From contig DIUR01000001.1 in assembly GCA_002428265.1 (NCBI GenBank), positions 124,001 through 188,000 of the forward strand: a stretch of 64,000 nt of DNA, given 5' to 3'. Every line of letters begins with the position of its first letter. Position 1 is the first letter of the stretch. Position numbers and translations under genes: made by a program. Source of the stretch: Bacteriovoracaceae bacterium UBA6153. GTDB lineage: Bacteria; Bdellovibrionota; Bacteriovoracia; Bacteriovoracales; Bacteriovoracaceae. Below are positions 51,521 to 59,317 of this stretch, piece by piece. The notes below the pieces were generated by a model. The model had not been told where the DNA came from, did no database searches, and saw only the letters and a program-made list of their open reading frames with translations.

Positions 51521-52458
51521 TGTCAGATTTAAAAACGATACAAAATAGAATCGAAAAAAACTATAAGCACAGAGCAAAATGGGCCCGCCGTGAAGGCTTC
51601 GAAGCTTTCAGAATATACAATAAAGATATTCCAGAGTTCCCTTTCATCGTCGACGTCTATAAAGATAATGCGATCATCTTTGAAAAGCGCGATGAAGAAA
51701 TCGATGCTGAAAAATTTGATCATTTTAACTTCATCATCAGTGCTGTTAAGAATGTTTTAAACATTCCCGAAGAAAAAGTTATTATCAAGTCTAGAAAGAG
51801 ACAAGTTGGTGACACTCAATATACAAAACTTGAAGATAGAAATGAGCTGATTGTTGTAAAAGAATACAATGCTGAGTTCCTGGTCAACCTTCACGACTAT
51901 TTAGACACAGGACTATTCCTGGATCATAGACCGCTTAGACAAATTATTGCGAAGTCCTCAGAAGGTAAAAAAGTCTTAAACCTTTTTTCTTATACTGGAT
52001 CTATCAGTGTGGCCGCTGCCGTTGGTGGCGCTTCAAAAGTCACCAGTGTTGATATGTCTTCAACTTATCAAAACTGGGCCAAGAAAAACTTTGAACAAAA
52101 CAACATCTCACTTGCTAACCATACCTTCATCGTTGACAGCGCCCTTGAATATTTAGAGAAGGCCTCTCAGCGCTTTGATATAATCGTCTTAGACCCACCA
52201 ACTTTTTCTAATTCTAAAAATATGGAAGAAGATTTTGAAGTTGAAAAAGATCAGGTCTTTTTAATTAAGCATTGCTTGAGACTTCTTGATCCAAACGGCG
52301 TTCTTTATTTTTCTAATAACAAAAGAAAATTTAAAATAGATCCTGCTGTGCTTGAGATGGCAAATGTTCAGGAGATCACTCCTAGAACAATTCCAGAAGA
52401 CTACAAAGACACCAAAGTTCATATGTGCTTTAAGATCACTCACAAGGCAAAAGCATAA
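51520..52458 (+). CDS. RlmK/RlmI-like 23S rRNA methyltransferase
   Basis: A 312-residue SAM-dependent methyltransferase. A small N-terminal domain precedes GLFLDHRPLRQ, the SAM motif VLNLFSYTGSISVAAAVGGASKVTSVD (145-170) and the catalytic VLDPPTFSNSKNM (near 222), which closely follows the C-terminal RlmK half of the fused E. coli RlmKL (m7G2069). The THUMP/RlmL half is absent, so this is a free-standing RlmK-type enzyme. The overlaps with prfC and the helicase (both TAATG) point to a ribosome-related operon. Confidence 0.87.
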   Translation: MSDLKTIQNRIEKNYKHRAKWARREGFEAFRIYNKDIPEFPFIVDVYKDNAIIFEKRDEEIDAEKFDHFNFIISAVKNVLNIPEEKVIIKSRKRQVGDTQYTKLEDRNELIVVKEYNAEFLVNLHDYLDTGLFLDHRPLRQIIAKSSEGKKVLNLFSYTGSISVAAAVGGASKVTSVDMSSTYQNWAKKNFEQNNISLANHTFIVDSALEYLEKASQRFDIIVLDPPTFSNSKNMEEDFEVEKDQVFLIKHCLRLLDPNGVLYFSNNKRKFKIDPAVLEMANVQEITPRTIPEDYKDTKVHMCFKITHKAKA

Positions 52459-53600
52459 TGATGAACTTTCCTGAGTCTATTCAAAATGCATTAAGTGCCA
52501 TGGGGATTAAAACCTTCACGACGATTCAGGAAAAAGCTATTCCTCTAATAGCTGAAGGAAAAAATGTTATTGGGCTCTCTGAAACAGGAAGTGGAAAAAC
52601 TCTCGCTTTCGTTTTACCTTTAACGGCCAAGATTATTGGTGCTGCTAAGAGACCTACCAAAATTCTTATCATCACACCGACTAAAGAGCTCTCGGAACAA
52701 ATCCTTGCTGTCGCAAAAAAATGTGCACAAGGAACAAACATTATCAGTATGAGTCTTTACGGCGGTAACTCTTTTAGCGAACAAGAGCGCGCGCTTAAAA
52801 ATGGCGTGCACTTAATTGTGGCCTGTCCGGGAAGACTTAAAGATCATATTGAAAAAAATACTATCGACTTAAGTGGAATCGAGACCGTTGTCTTAGATGA
52901 AGCTGACCAATTAATGGATATGGGCTTTCTTCCCCACATAAGAGTGGCGATGGAGGCGACAGAGTCGAGAAAACAGACTCTCCTATTTTCCGCGACCATG
53001 AGTGATGAAGTTAAAATTTTAACAGAAGAGTTTTTAACTGATGCTGAAGTTGTAGAACACAAGGCCAATAAAACGAAGGCGATTATTTCGGAAATTTTTT
53101 GTCCGATCACAGAAGATCTTCGTTATCCCTTTATCAGATTTCTTTTAAAGCATTATAAAATTAAAGGTGGACTGATCTTTACCCGCACTAAAGAAGAGGC
53201 CAGAAGCCTCAATCTGCTTTTAACAGAAGATAATTATAAAAGTGCCGTGCTCGAAGGCGACATGACCACTCATCAGAGAAAAAAAGCGCTCACTGGCCTT
53301 AAAGAAAAAACCATCAACATTCTTGTGGCCACAGATATTGCGGCCAGAGGACTCGACATCCCTCACGTTACCCATATCATTAACCTCAATCCACCGGAGT
53401 CCAGTGATTCATACGTTCACCGCGTAGGAAGAACCGCTCGCCATGATAAAGGTGGAACAGCGATTACCGTCTACATGGAAGATGAGGTCGAATACCTGGA
53501 AGATATTTTAACTTCTCAGGAAAAAGTGCTTAGTCCTACTAAGTTTAAAGAGTTCAATTACAACCTTCGAATTGAAAAGCGTGCTTTAAGAATTATCTAA
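52458..53600 (+). CDS. DEAD-box RNA helicase
   Basis: A 380-residue two-RecA-domain helicase: Q motif (FTTIQEKAIP), motif I SETGSGKT, Ib TPTKEL, II DEAD (VLDEADQLMDMGF), III SAT (FSATM), IV-VI with TRTKEEAR, ATDIAARGLDIP and HRVGRTAR. There is no C-terminal extension, so it is a minimal form closest to RhlE/RhlB-type enzymes. It likely remodels rRNA or mRNA. It begins at the ATG overlapping the preceding stop, or at the second ATG three bases on. Confidence 0.94.
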   Translation: MMNFPESIQNALSAMGIKTFTTIQEKAIPLIAEGKNVIGLSETGSGKTLAFVLPLTAKIIGAAKRPTKILIITPTKELSEQILAVAKKCAQGTNIISMSLYGGNSFSEQERALKNGVHLIVACPGRLKDHIEKNTIDLSGIETVVLDEADQLMDMGFLPHIRVAMEATESRKQTLLFSATMSDEVKILTEEFLTDAEVVEHKANKTKAIISEIFCPITEDLRYPFIRFLLKHYKIKGGLIFTRTKEEARSLNLLLTEDNYKSAVLEGDMTTHQRKKALTGLKEKTINILVATDIAARGLDIPHVTHIINLNPPESSDSYVHRVGRTARHDKGGTAITVYMEDEVEYLEDILTSQEKVLSPTKFKEFNYNLRIEKRALRII

Positions 53601-53694
53601 GTCAGGTAATTGCACACTTAGCAGAGTCAAGACGGCCCTGATGCGGCAGAAAATATTAAATTTTCTTGCAGCTATCTTTCATGAATTTAATTTG

Positions 53695-53703
53695 TGCTAT
53701 AAT
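53695..53703 (+). promoter_or_regulatory. Extended -10 promoter of predicted leaderless HNH gene
   Basis: TGCTATAAT, an extended -10, ends seven bases before the ATG at 53711. Transcription should start at or next to the A of the start codon. No Shine-Dalgarno site at proper spacing. Confidence 0.5.
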
Positions 53704-53710
53704 TGATGGA

Positions 53711-54223
53711 ATGAGGACGTTGCTTTTAGACTGCAACTATTTTCCGGTAAAAATAATTAATTGGCAGAAGGCCATGATCCTTTTGTTGACTGAACGGGCA
53801 GAGGTCGTCGATGAGTATGATGATAAACTCATACGGACGGTGAAAACTTCTTACCGTCTCCCCAAAGTGCTCCGGTTATATCAGACTCATAAAATATCTC
53901 TTAATGTTAAATTTACCCGAATGAATGTTTTTTTCCGCGACAAGTTCCAATGCCAATACTGCTCAATTAATCTTCCTGCCCACGAACTCACCTTTGATCA
54001 CATTATTCCAGTTTCACAAAACGGACCTACCAGCTGGGAAAACGTAGTGACTTGCTGTAAGCCGTGCAATGGAAAAAAGGGATCGAAGAGTTTAAAAATG
54101 TCGGGGCTAGTCTTATTAAGGCCGGCCAAAAGACCTCGCTGGTCACCGGAATTGTGCCTGAGACTAAGCGATGATGATCCTAGCGAATGGTGGAACTTCT
54201 TCCCACAAAAAGTGGCCAGTTAA
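53711..54223 (+). CDS. HNH endonuclease-family protein
   Basis: A 170-residue protein. The start at MRTLLLDCNYFP matches the typical beginning of this family (LLL-N-YFPVKIINWQKAM...TERAEVVDEYD). The HNH module is at about 85-130: CQYCSINLPAHELTFDHIIPVSQNG and NVVTCCKPCNGKKGSK, with two CxxC knuckles for zinc and the catalytic DHI. Small HNH proteins of this type are widespread and mostly uncharacterised; nicking or repair activity is inferred. It is likely transcribed as a leaderless mRNA. Confidence 0.82.
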   Translation: MRTLLLDCNYFPVKIINWQKAMILLLTERAEVVDEYDDKLIRTVKTSYRLPKVLRLYQTHKISLNVKFTRMNVFFRDKFQCQYCSINLPAHELTFDHIIPVSQNGPTSWENVVTCCKPCNGKKGSKSLKMSGLVLLRPAKRPRWSPELCLRLSDDDPSEWWNFFPQKVAS

Positions 54224-54310
54224 GGTCCTTAAATTCCTTCTTAAATTTGGTTCAAGCTATGGATTTTCCATAAGTTTTTAAAGACTTTCGTTAAAGTGTT
54301 CAAACCCTAT

Positions 54311-54316
54311 TATAAT
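54311..54316 (+). promoter_or_regulatory. -10 element of predicted leaderless small gene
   Basis: A perfect TATAAT ends six bases before the ATG at 54323; no Shine-Dalgarno site lies between. Confidence 0.45.
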
Positions 54317-54322
54317 CAGTTT

Positions 54323-54613
54323 ATGTATATAGACAGCAAGCTCAGTGGGTTCAGAAGTTACTTGAGTGAAAACCGATTAAATAACGGTGGGGTGAAAACT
54401 TCTATCGATCAATCGGCCGTTGCTCCCAGCGAGCAAAATAACGTTGAGATGGACATGCAACTGGATGAACATGGTAATCCAAAAAATTTAAGTAAAAAGA
54501 AAAAGAAACAAAATAAAAATGCTAACGAAAAATCTTCCGAAGAAAAAATTCCAGAAAAAAAATCAGACAGCGATCTCAAAAAACATAATCTAAAACTTCT
54601 CAACCTCCTCTAG
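54323..54613 (+). CDS. Small, very polar hypothetical protein
   Basis: A 96-residue protein starting at MYIDSKLSGF. I do not recognise it. After about 25 ordinary residues it is low in complexity: acidic/Gln stretch, then a Lys/Asn/Ser/Glu-rich tail with a run of six lysines, so largely disordered and nucleic-acid- or membrane-surface-like. A longer start at a GTG (54296) would lie upstream of the -10. Gene reality rests on the promoter position and the frame length. Confidence 0.45.
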   Translation: MYIDSKLSGFRSYLSENRLNNGGVKTSIDQSAVAPSEQNNVEMDMQLDEHGNPKNLSKKKKKQNKNANEKSSEEKIPEKKSDSDLKKHNLKLLNLL

Positions 54614-54669
54614 CCTCTTCATTAATAGGCATGTTAAGATCAAGGAAATTTTTTTCCTGGAGTGCCCCC

Positions 54670-55125
54670 GTGAATTACTGGCTGATGAAGAGTGAACCTG
54701 ATGTTTTTTCTATCGATGATTTAAAAAAGAAAAAAACTTCCGGATGGGATGGCGTGAGAAATTACCAGGCCAGAAACTTCATGCGAGATGATATGAAGCT
54801 CGGTGATATGGTTCTCTTCTATCATTCAAGCTGCGAAGTTCCCGGAGTGGCCGGACTGGCGAAAGTCTCAAAGACAAGCCACCCTGATCCTTCTCAGTTT
54901 GACTCCAAAAGCGAATACTATGATCCAAAGGCCACGAAAGAGGCGCCGAGATGGTTTATGGTCGAAGTCGAGTTCGTCCAAAAGTTTGATGCTGTCGTCA
55001 CACTTGCCATGATCAAAGACACTAAAGGACTGGATAAAATGCCATTGGTTCAAAAAGGATCGCGCCTTTCCATTAATCCTGTCACCAGTAGTGAATATAA
55101 AATTATTCTAGCTCTGGCCCAATAA
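54670..55125 (+). CDS. EVE-domain protein (thymocyte nuclear protein 1 family)
   Basis: A 151-residue protein. I choose the GTG at 54670, seven bases after GGAG, because the EVE domain begins exactly there (NYWLMKSEPDVFSIDDL); upstream in-frame ATG adds 13 unrelated residues. The whole protein is the EVE fold: WDGVRNYQARNFMRDDMKLGDMVLFYHS, PGVAGLAKVS, and FDPKA-type region. EVE domains belong to the PUA-like group that binds modified bases in DNA or RNA. The last 23 bases overlap the convergent gene. Confidence 0.88.
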   Translation: MNYWLMKSEPDVFSIDDLKKKKTSGWDGVRNYQARNFMRDDMKLGDMVLFYHSSCEVPGVAGLAKVSKTSHPDPSQFDSKSEYYDPKATKEAPRWFMVEVEFVQKFDAVVTLAMIKDTKGLDKMPLVQKGSRLSINPVTSSEYKIILALAQ

Positions 55126-55483
55126 TGAGCGGCATGACCAGCCTTAAGATAAAAGGCAGGGCCAGTAGAAGCAGAACAAATGTTCCGCTGAAGCGTTTCA
55201 TGAATTTGTAACAGAAATACCTGAGAATACAAAAGAGAACTACCACAAAAGTGATCGCATACACTTCCAGTAATGCTCCGATATCTGCTGTCCCGAATTT
55301 TATCATAATCAGATAATTCCAGACTAGAACCGGCAATATGGCGACTGGATACTCCCAAAAATCTATTCTATTTCTTGCATGCTTCTTTATAAGAAATGGC
55401 AATCCAATACTAACGCAGATAAAGAGTGGTAAAAATAGTTTCCACAGTAGCCAGATGTTTTGAGTGATGTCGTTATTATTCAT
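55103..55483 (-). CDS. Small polytopic membrane protein, unknown
   Basis: A 126-residue very hydrophobic protein with about four transmembrane helices (10-30, 46-62, 68-90, 98-118) and few charged residues. No recognisable family. It starts immediately after the terminator of the tonB-like operon, lacks a Shine-Dalgarno site, and its 3' end overlaps the EVE gene by 23 bases. Confidence 0.55.
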   Translation of the reverse strand: MNNNDITQNIWLLWKLFLPLFICVSIGLPFLIKKHARNRIDFWEYPVAILPVLVWNYLIMIKFGTADIGALLEVYAITFVVVLFCILRYFCYKFMKRFSGTFVLLLLALPFILRLVMPLIIGPELE

Positions 55484-55500
55484 AGTAATCGTTGTAAAAA

Positions 55501-55527
55501 AAAGGCCCGCTGTTTGAGCGGGCCTTT
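55501..55527 (-). terminator. Terminator of the exbB-exbD-tonB-like operon
   Basis: A 10-bp stem AAAGGCCCGC / GCGGGCCTTT with a seven-base loop and an A-run on the plus strand (T-run on the minus strand). Confidence 0.85.
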
Positions 55528-55538
55528 ACTTAGTTTAA

Positions 55539-56684
55539 TTATATTCTCTTCGGGTAAAAATTAATCGGCTGAGCGACATCATAGTTCTTTCCTGCTCCTG
55601 CACTTGGAAATTGAATTCCATGCAGAACATTTTTAATACAGTCGCGAACTTTATCAGAAGAAATTTCTTCAGAAATAATTTCTGATCTCACAACTCTTCC
55701 GTTTCCACCAACGTTAAACTTGAAATTCATTCTCCCCTGAACACCTTCAGGATTCTTATTTGTATCAAGCTCTGTCTGGTAACAGTATCTAAACTGAGGA
55801 ATGTGATCTCTTAAAATTCTTCTAATCTCATCTGGGTTGATGTTTGATAATGCGATTTTTTCAACCGGAATACCAGCAACCATAACAGATCCTTTTGTCG
55901 CCACTCCATCAAATCCACGTTGTGAATCGATAGTCCCTTTTGCAGCTCCCGTAAGACTTCCTACGTTTGTTGCAATTTTCTGAGCATTAGGAGTTCCGTT
56001 TGGAGAACCTGTAATGAAGCCGTCTCCGCCTCCACCACCAACACCGTTACCGATACCGCCTCCAGTTCCAAAACCTGCACCACCGTCGTCCTTAGCACCT
56101 TTAGCACCAACACGTTTTAACCCCTGGCCGCTCTTTCTGATTGAATCAGTTAAATTGGTCATGTCGACACCTTGATAGGTATCTCCCGATCCACCAGTGT
56201 TGTTATCAACGGCCTTTACTTTACTTGCTGCCGAGCCTGAGCCCACAGAAGTTCTTGGTGTTTTACGAACATCTGTTCCAGGTTTATAAGCTTCTTTTTT
56301 AAGAGAAGCAGGATCCCCTTTTTGAACAGGCGCTGTATTTTTTGTATTCTTATTGCCGACTTTGTCAGCATTAGGAATCGCTCTATCCGTTCCGTTTTTT
56401 ACTTTCTCTTCTACTTTCACCGGAGTTTTTTCAGACTCTGCAGCTTTAACAACATTTTTAACAACCGCATTTTTCTTAGGCGGTGGAGTCACCATCGTCA
56501 TCGTTATAGGGATGAGTTTTGGATCTTCTTTAAGTTTATGTTCAAGCTCTAAATGAGGCAGTTTAATCAGGAAGAAAAAAAGGTGAATGATAAAACTACC
56601 AATCAGGGCGCGTTTATTAAAACGCTTCGCCTGAGCTTCAAGATTATCACTACTTTCAGGATTGTACTTTTTTGCTGTACTCAT
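55539..56684 (-). CDS. TonB-like energy-transducing protein with AgmX/PglI C-terminal domain
   Basis: A 381-residue protein. One transmembrane helix (about 27-43), then a Pro/Lys-rich extended region (PPPKKN...), Gly-rich segment (GGGIGNGVGGGGG near 205-225) and, at about 270-381, an AgmX/PglI-type domain: IRRILRDHIPQFRYCYQTEL, GRMNFKFNVGGNGRV, DKVRDCIKN and FPSAG...NFYP, with two cysteines that may pair. Proteins of this type act with ExbB/ExbD-like motors to transmit the proton-motive force across the periplasm, in myxobacterial gliding and in other TonB-like systems. It is the last gene of the operon. Confidence 0.8.
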   Translation of the reverse strand: MSTAKKYNPESSDNLEAQAKRFNKRALIGSFIIHLFFFLIKLPHLELEHKLKEDPKLIPITMTMVTPPPKKNAVVKNVVKAAESEKTPVKVEEKVKNGTDRAIPNADKVGNKNTKNTAPVQKGDPASLKKEAYKPGTDVRKTPRTSVGSGSAASKVKAVDNNTGGSGDTYQGVDMTNLTDSIRKSGQGLKRVGAKGAKDDGGAGFGTGGGIGNGVGGGGGDGFITGSPNGTPNAQKIATNVGSLTGAAKGTIDSQRGFDGVATKGSVMVAGIPVEKIALSNINPDEIRRILRDHIPQFRYCYQTELDTNKNPEGVQGRMNFKFNVGGNGRVVRSEIISEEISSDKVRDCIKNVLHGIQFPSAGAGKNYDVAQPINFYPKRI

Positions 56685-56703
56685 ATACTACCTATCCTAT
56701 GCC

Positions 56704-57144
56704 TTACTTAAGTCTCTTTGATGGATCTTCGTCTGCAGCAATTGAGAAGTTTTTAGCTCCTGCACTTTTTGCTACGTCCATGATCTCGACTGCTTTCCCT
56801 AAAAACGCCTGAGTGTCACCTTCTAAGATAACTGACTCTGTTTTTAGTTCCTGAAGTTTTGCAACCATCGCTGCTGGCAAATCTGCATCTTCAACATACT
56901 TTCCTTGAAGAGCAACTTTACCGGACTTATCAAGCGTGATGATAAGAATTTCATCTTGCTTCTTTTCATTAGTGATCGACGTTTTTGGCAACTCGATATC
57001 AAGACCTGATTCAAGTGCAGCAGTTGATGTAACCATGAAAATGATCAGAAGCACGAGCATGATATCGATAAGCGGAGTTAAGTTAACCTCCGATACGATT
57101 TGCTCTTCGCCGTCTGAATTATTATTTGAACTTCCCATTGCCAT
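56704..57144 (-). CDS. exbD: ExbD/TolR-family proton-channel subunit
   Basis: A 146-residue protein with one transmembrane helix (residues 25-45) preceded by VNLTPLIDIMLVLLIIFM, the ExbD/TolR signature with the proton-carrying Asp, then a periplasmic domain of about 95 residues. SD GGAG six bases before the ATG. It lies between the exbB-like and tonB-like genes. Confidence 0.88.
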   Translation of the reverse strand: MAMGSSNNNSDGEEQIVSEVNLTPLIDIMLVLLIIFMVTSTAALESGLDIELPKTSITNEKKQDEILIITLDKSGKVALQGKYVEDADLPAAMVAKLQELKTESVILEGDTQAFLGKAVEIMDVAKSAGAKNFSIAADEDPSKRLK

Positions 57145-57177
57145 AAGGCACTCCTATTTAACTTTTAAAAATTAAAA

Positions 57178-57789
57178 CTACTTCTTAGCTGCATTGAATG
57201 ATTCAGACATATCGCCAAGACCATTCTTAAAACTTTGAAGAGCTTCACCAATTTTTACCAGGATGTAGTTGTAAAACATAACCGCGATTACCGCTACAAG
57301 GATCCCTGCTGCTGTTGCAATAAGAGCTTCTGAAATTGAAGCTGATACTACTGCGAAACCTGCTTTACCTGCAGCACCGATTTGCTTGAATGATCCCATG
57401 ATCCCCCAAACAGTACCGAATAGACCAACGAAAGGAGCTGAAGTAGCAACTGTACCTAAAACCCAAATATTTTTCTTAAGGCCCATTGATGTTTCATTAA
57501 GACGACGATTCATACGTGCATCCCATTCTTCTGATGAAGACGCTTCTTCAAATACAGCAGAGTGTGGTTTTGCAATAATTTCTGGGCAGTTCTTATAAAG
57601 CCATTCCATTTCATTGAAACGTTTTGACTGGATAATTCTCATCCCTTCATCGTGGAAAAATTTTGCTTGTTTGTTGAAGTTGATTAAAAACCATATCTTC
57701 TGGATAGCTACTGTCCAAACTGCTACTGAGAAAACCAGTAGCGGATACATGATAAAGCCACCTTGCTTAAATAATTCGACCAATTCCAT
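57178..57789 (-). CDS. exbB: ExbB/TolQ/MotA-family proton-channel subunit
   Basis: A 203-residue inner-membrane protein with three helices (about 10-30, 105-130, 150-175) and the ExbB/TolQ core GTVATSAPFVGLFGTVWGIMGSFKQIG plus ALIATAAGILVAVIAVMFYN. With ExbD it forms the proton channel that powers the TonB-like protein. SD AAGGAG before the ATG; a TATAAT at 57840-57845 (minus strand) suggests its promoter, giving a leader of about 45 bases. Confidence 0.9.
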   Translation of the reverse strand: MELVELFKQGGFIMYPLLVFSVAVWTVAIQKIWFLINFNKQAKFFHDEGMRIIQSKRFNEMEWLYKNCPEIIAKPHSAVFEEASSSEEWDARMNRRLNETSMGLKKNIWVLGTVATSAPFVGLFGTVWGIMGSFKQIGAAGKAGFAVVSASISEALIATAAGILVAVIAVMFYNYILVKIGEALQSFKNGLGDMSESFNAAKK

Positions 57790-57839
57790 GTGCTGACTCC
57801 TTGTCGCAATAAGTATCTAGTTTTTTTCAAGACTCTTTG

Positions 57840-57845
57840 ATTATA
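57840..57845 (-). promoter_or_regulatory. Likely -10 element of the exbB-exbD-tonB-like operon
   Basis: A perfect TATAAT on the minus strand about 50 bases before the exbB ATG; the -35 region is AT-rich without a good match. Confidence 0.4.
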
Positions 57846-57954
57846 AAACCTTTACGGCTAATTTAATTAATATTTTAGCTTAGTTTTCACTTTTTCATAA
57901 AAACCTATTTACTCCGGCATAAAACTCTCTATTAAAAATATTTTAACTCGGAGT

Positions 57955-57960
57955 TATAAT
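57955..57960 (+). promoter_or_regulatory. -10 element of predicted leaderless secreted-protein gene
   Basis: A perfect TATAAT ends six bases before the ATG at 57967, with TTAAAA 17 bases upstream as a weak -35; no Shine-Dalgarno site lies between. Confidence 0.5.
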
Positions 57961-57966
57961 GATAGT

Positions 57967-59277
57967 ATGAAGAAAAATATACCGACTATTTTGCTCGCCT
58001 TATCTCTTACTACTCTTTACGCCTTTGATGTTGGCCAAGAGATAGAAATGGAGGCCTTTGTTAATGCCCGAACAAATGCAAACTTTTTAAAGACTACAAA
58101 AAATATTAAGACCACTTTAGCTAAAGGGACAACAGGTAGTGTTCTGGAAGTGAAAAATTTTAGCTCTGGAAATGCCGGAATCAAAATGAAAGTCACAAGT
58201 GGGCCGCGCACTGGTGAGTCTTATTGGGTTTATTTCAATAAAAAAGAGCCTGCTATAAAAGTCGTCGATACCAAGGGAACAAAAGATAAAAAGGAACCAA
58301 AAGAAGTCGCACCTGAAGTTGTGACTCCTGAAATTATCAAAGAAGATAGAATCAAGGCAGAGATCAAAAAAGATACACCTTCTATCAGAGTTCCTGAAGA
58401 ACAAGCTGTCATCGATACTGTCAGTGAATCCATTACAATCAAAGAACAAGTTACTGAAATCCTCGTTCCACCTTCTTCAAAAGACTGCCCACCTGTTATT
58501 GATACAACGACAACAACGTTGAGTGGAACAAGCGAAAAAGACTATCATGAAAGCAAGTCTATAGCTCCGTTTAGAGAAGTTCCTAGGGCCAGCCAAAGCA
58601 CACCAAAATTTGTAAAAAGAAATGATCCTTCTTATTCTGTCTTTCAAAGAGATGGAGAAATCAGCAGTTTTTCTCTTAGTAACAACGGTCCGAACTCTAT
58701 TGTGCCGACTAATGAATACTACATTGCCAGAAAGTTTGATTTTGAATTTGATGACCGTGCAAGATCAGAAATAAAAATGCTGGTCACTGATAGCCCTGAT
58801 GACATTTCAAGCCGTGCGACAACAAGTATAATGGTGTTTTTCCCACGAAGTGTTCTTCCTTCTATCGAACGTGTTGGAAATGAACTACACGTCACTCTTC
58901 CCACTAAAGAAGTTATTAAATACAACGCCACTACAAAAGAAATTATTGGTGGAGTTTTAACTGAAGGCAAGATGAGTCAATCGCCTGGCTCACCTGCAAA
59001 ACCTGCAGCACTGAAGTATACAGGTGAAGGCGTTATGATTCGCGCCGACAGATCAGGAAGCAATCTTCCTTATGGAGATATGGAAGTTAACGGTAGGGCC
59101 ACTCCAAACAATGTCATTGCGACCGTCTCTAAAAAAGGTGAAAAAGATTGTAAAATCCCGTCTAAAGACATCTGGTATACGGATAAAAATTATTCATCTC
59201 CTATGATTAAACCAGAATTACAAAGTGACGCTGGCCTTGACAGTTTTTTAAAGAAAAGATGTGGTTTTTCTCTTTAA
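57967..59277 (+). CDS. Secreted protein: SH3-like N-terminal region plus unknown C-terminal domain
   Basis: A 436-residue protein with a signal peptide (about 1-19, LYA). Residues 20-85 (VGQEIEMEAFVNARTNAN...AKGTTGSVLEVKNF...SYWVYF) look like a bacterial SH3-type module; a charged linker rich in Glu/Lys follows. The C-terminal 220 residues form a domain also found in the next gene: FSLSNNG, VPTNEYYIARKFDFEF, DDRARSE, FFPRSVLP, LPTKEVI, GVLTEG and a terminal FLKKRCGFS. I know no family for it. The domain begins with repeated beta-like segments and has a conserved Cys near the end. Transcript probably leaderless. Confidence 0.65.
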   Translation: MKKNIPTILLALSLTTLYAFDVGQEIEMEAFVNARTNANFLKTTKNIKTTLAKGTTGSVLEVKNFSSGNAGIKMKVTSGPRTGESYWVYFNKKEPAIKVVDTKGTKDKKEPKEVAPEVVTPEIIKEDRIKAEIKKDTPSIRVPEEQAVIDTVSESITIKEQVTEILVPPSSKDCPPVIDTTTTTLSGTSEKDYHESKSIAPFREVPRASQSTPKFVKRNDPSYSVFQRDGEISSFSLSNNGPNSIVPTNEYYIARKFDFEFDDRARSEIKMLVTDSPDDISSRATTSIMVFFPRSVLPSIERVGNELHVTLPTKEVIKYNATTKEIIGGVLTEGKMSQSPGSPAKPAALKYTGEGVMIRADRSGSNLPYGDMEVNGRATPNNVIATVSKKGEKDCKIPSKDIWYTDKNYSSPMIKPELQSDAGLDSFLKKRCGFSL

Positions 59278-59317
59278 GATCTCCGGTACAATAAGCTAAA
59301 TCAACAAGGATGTTTTG

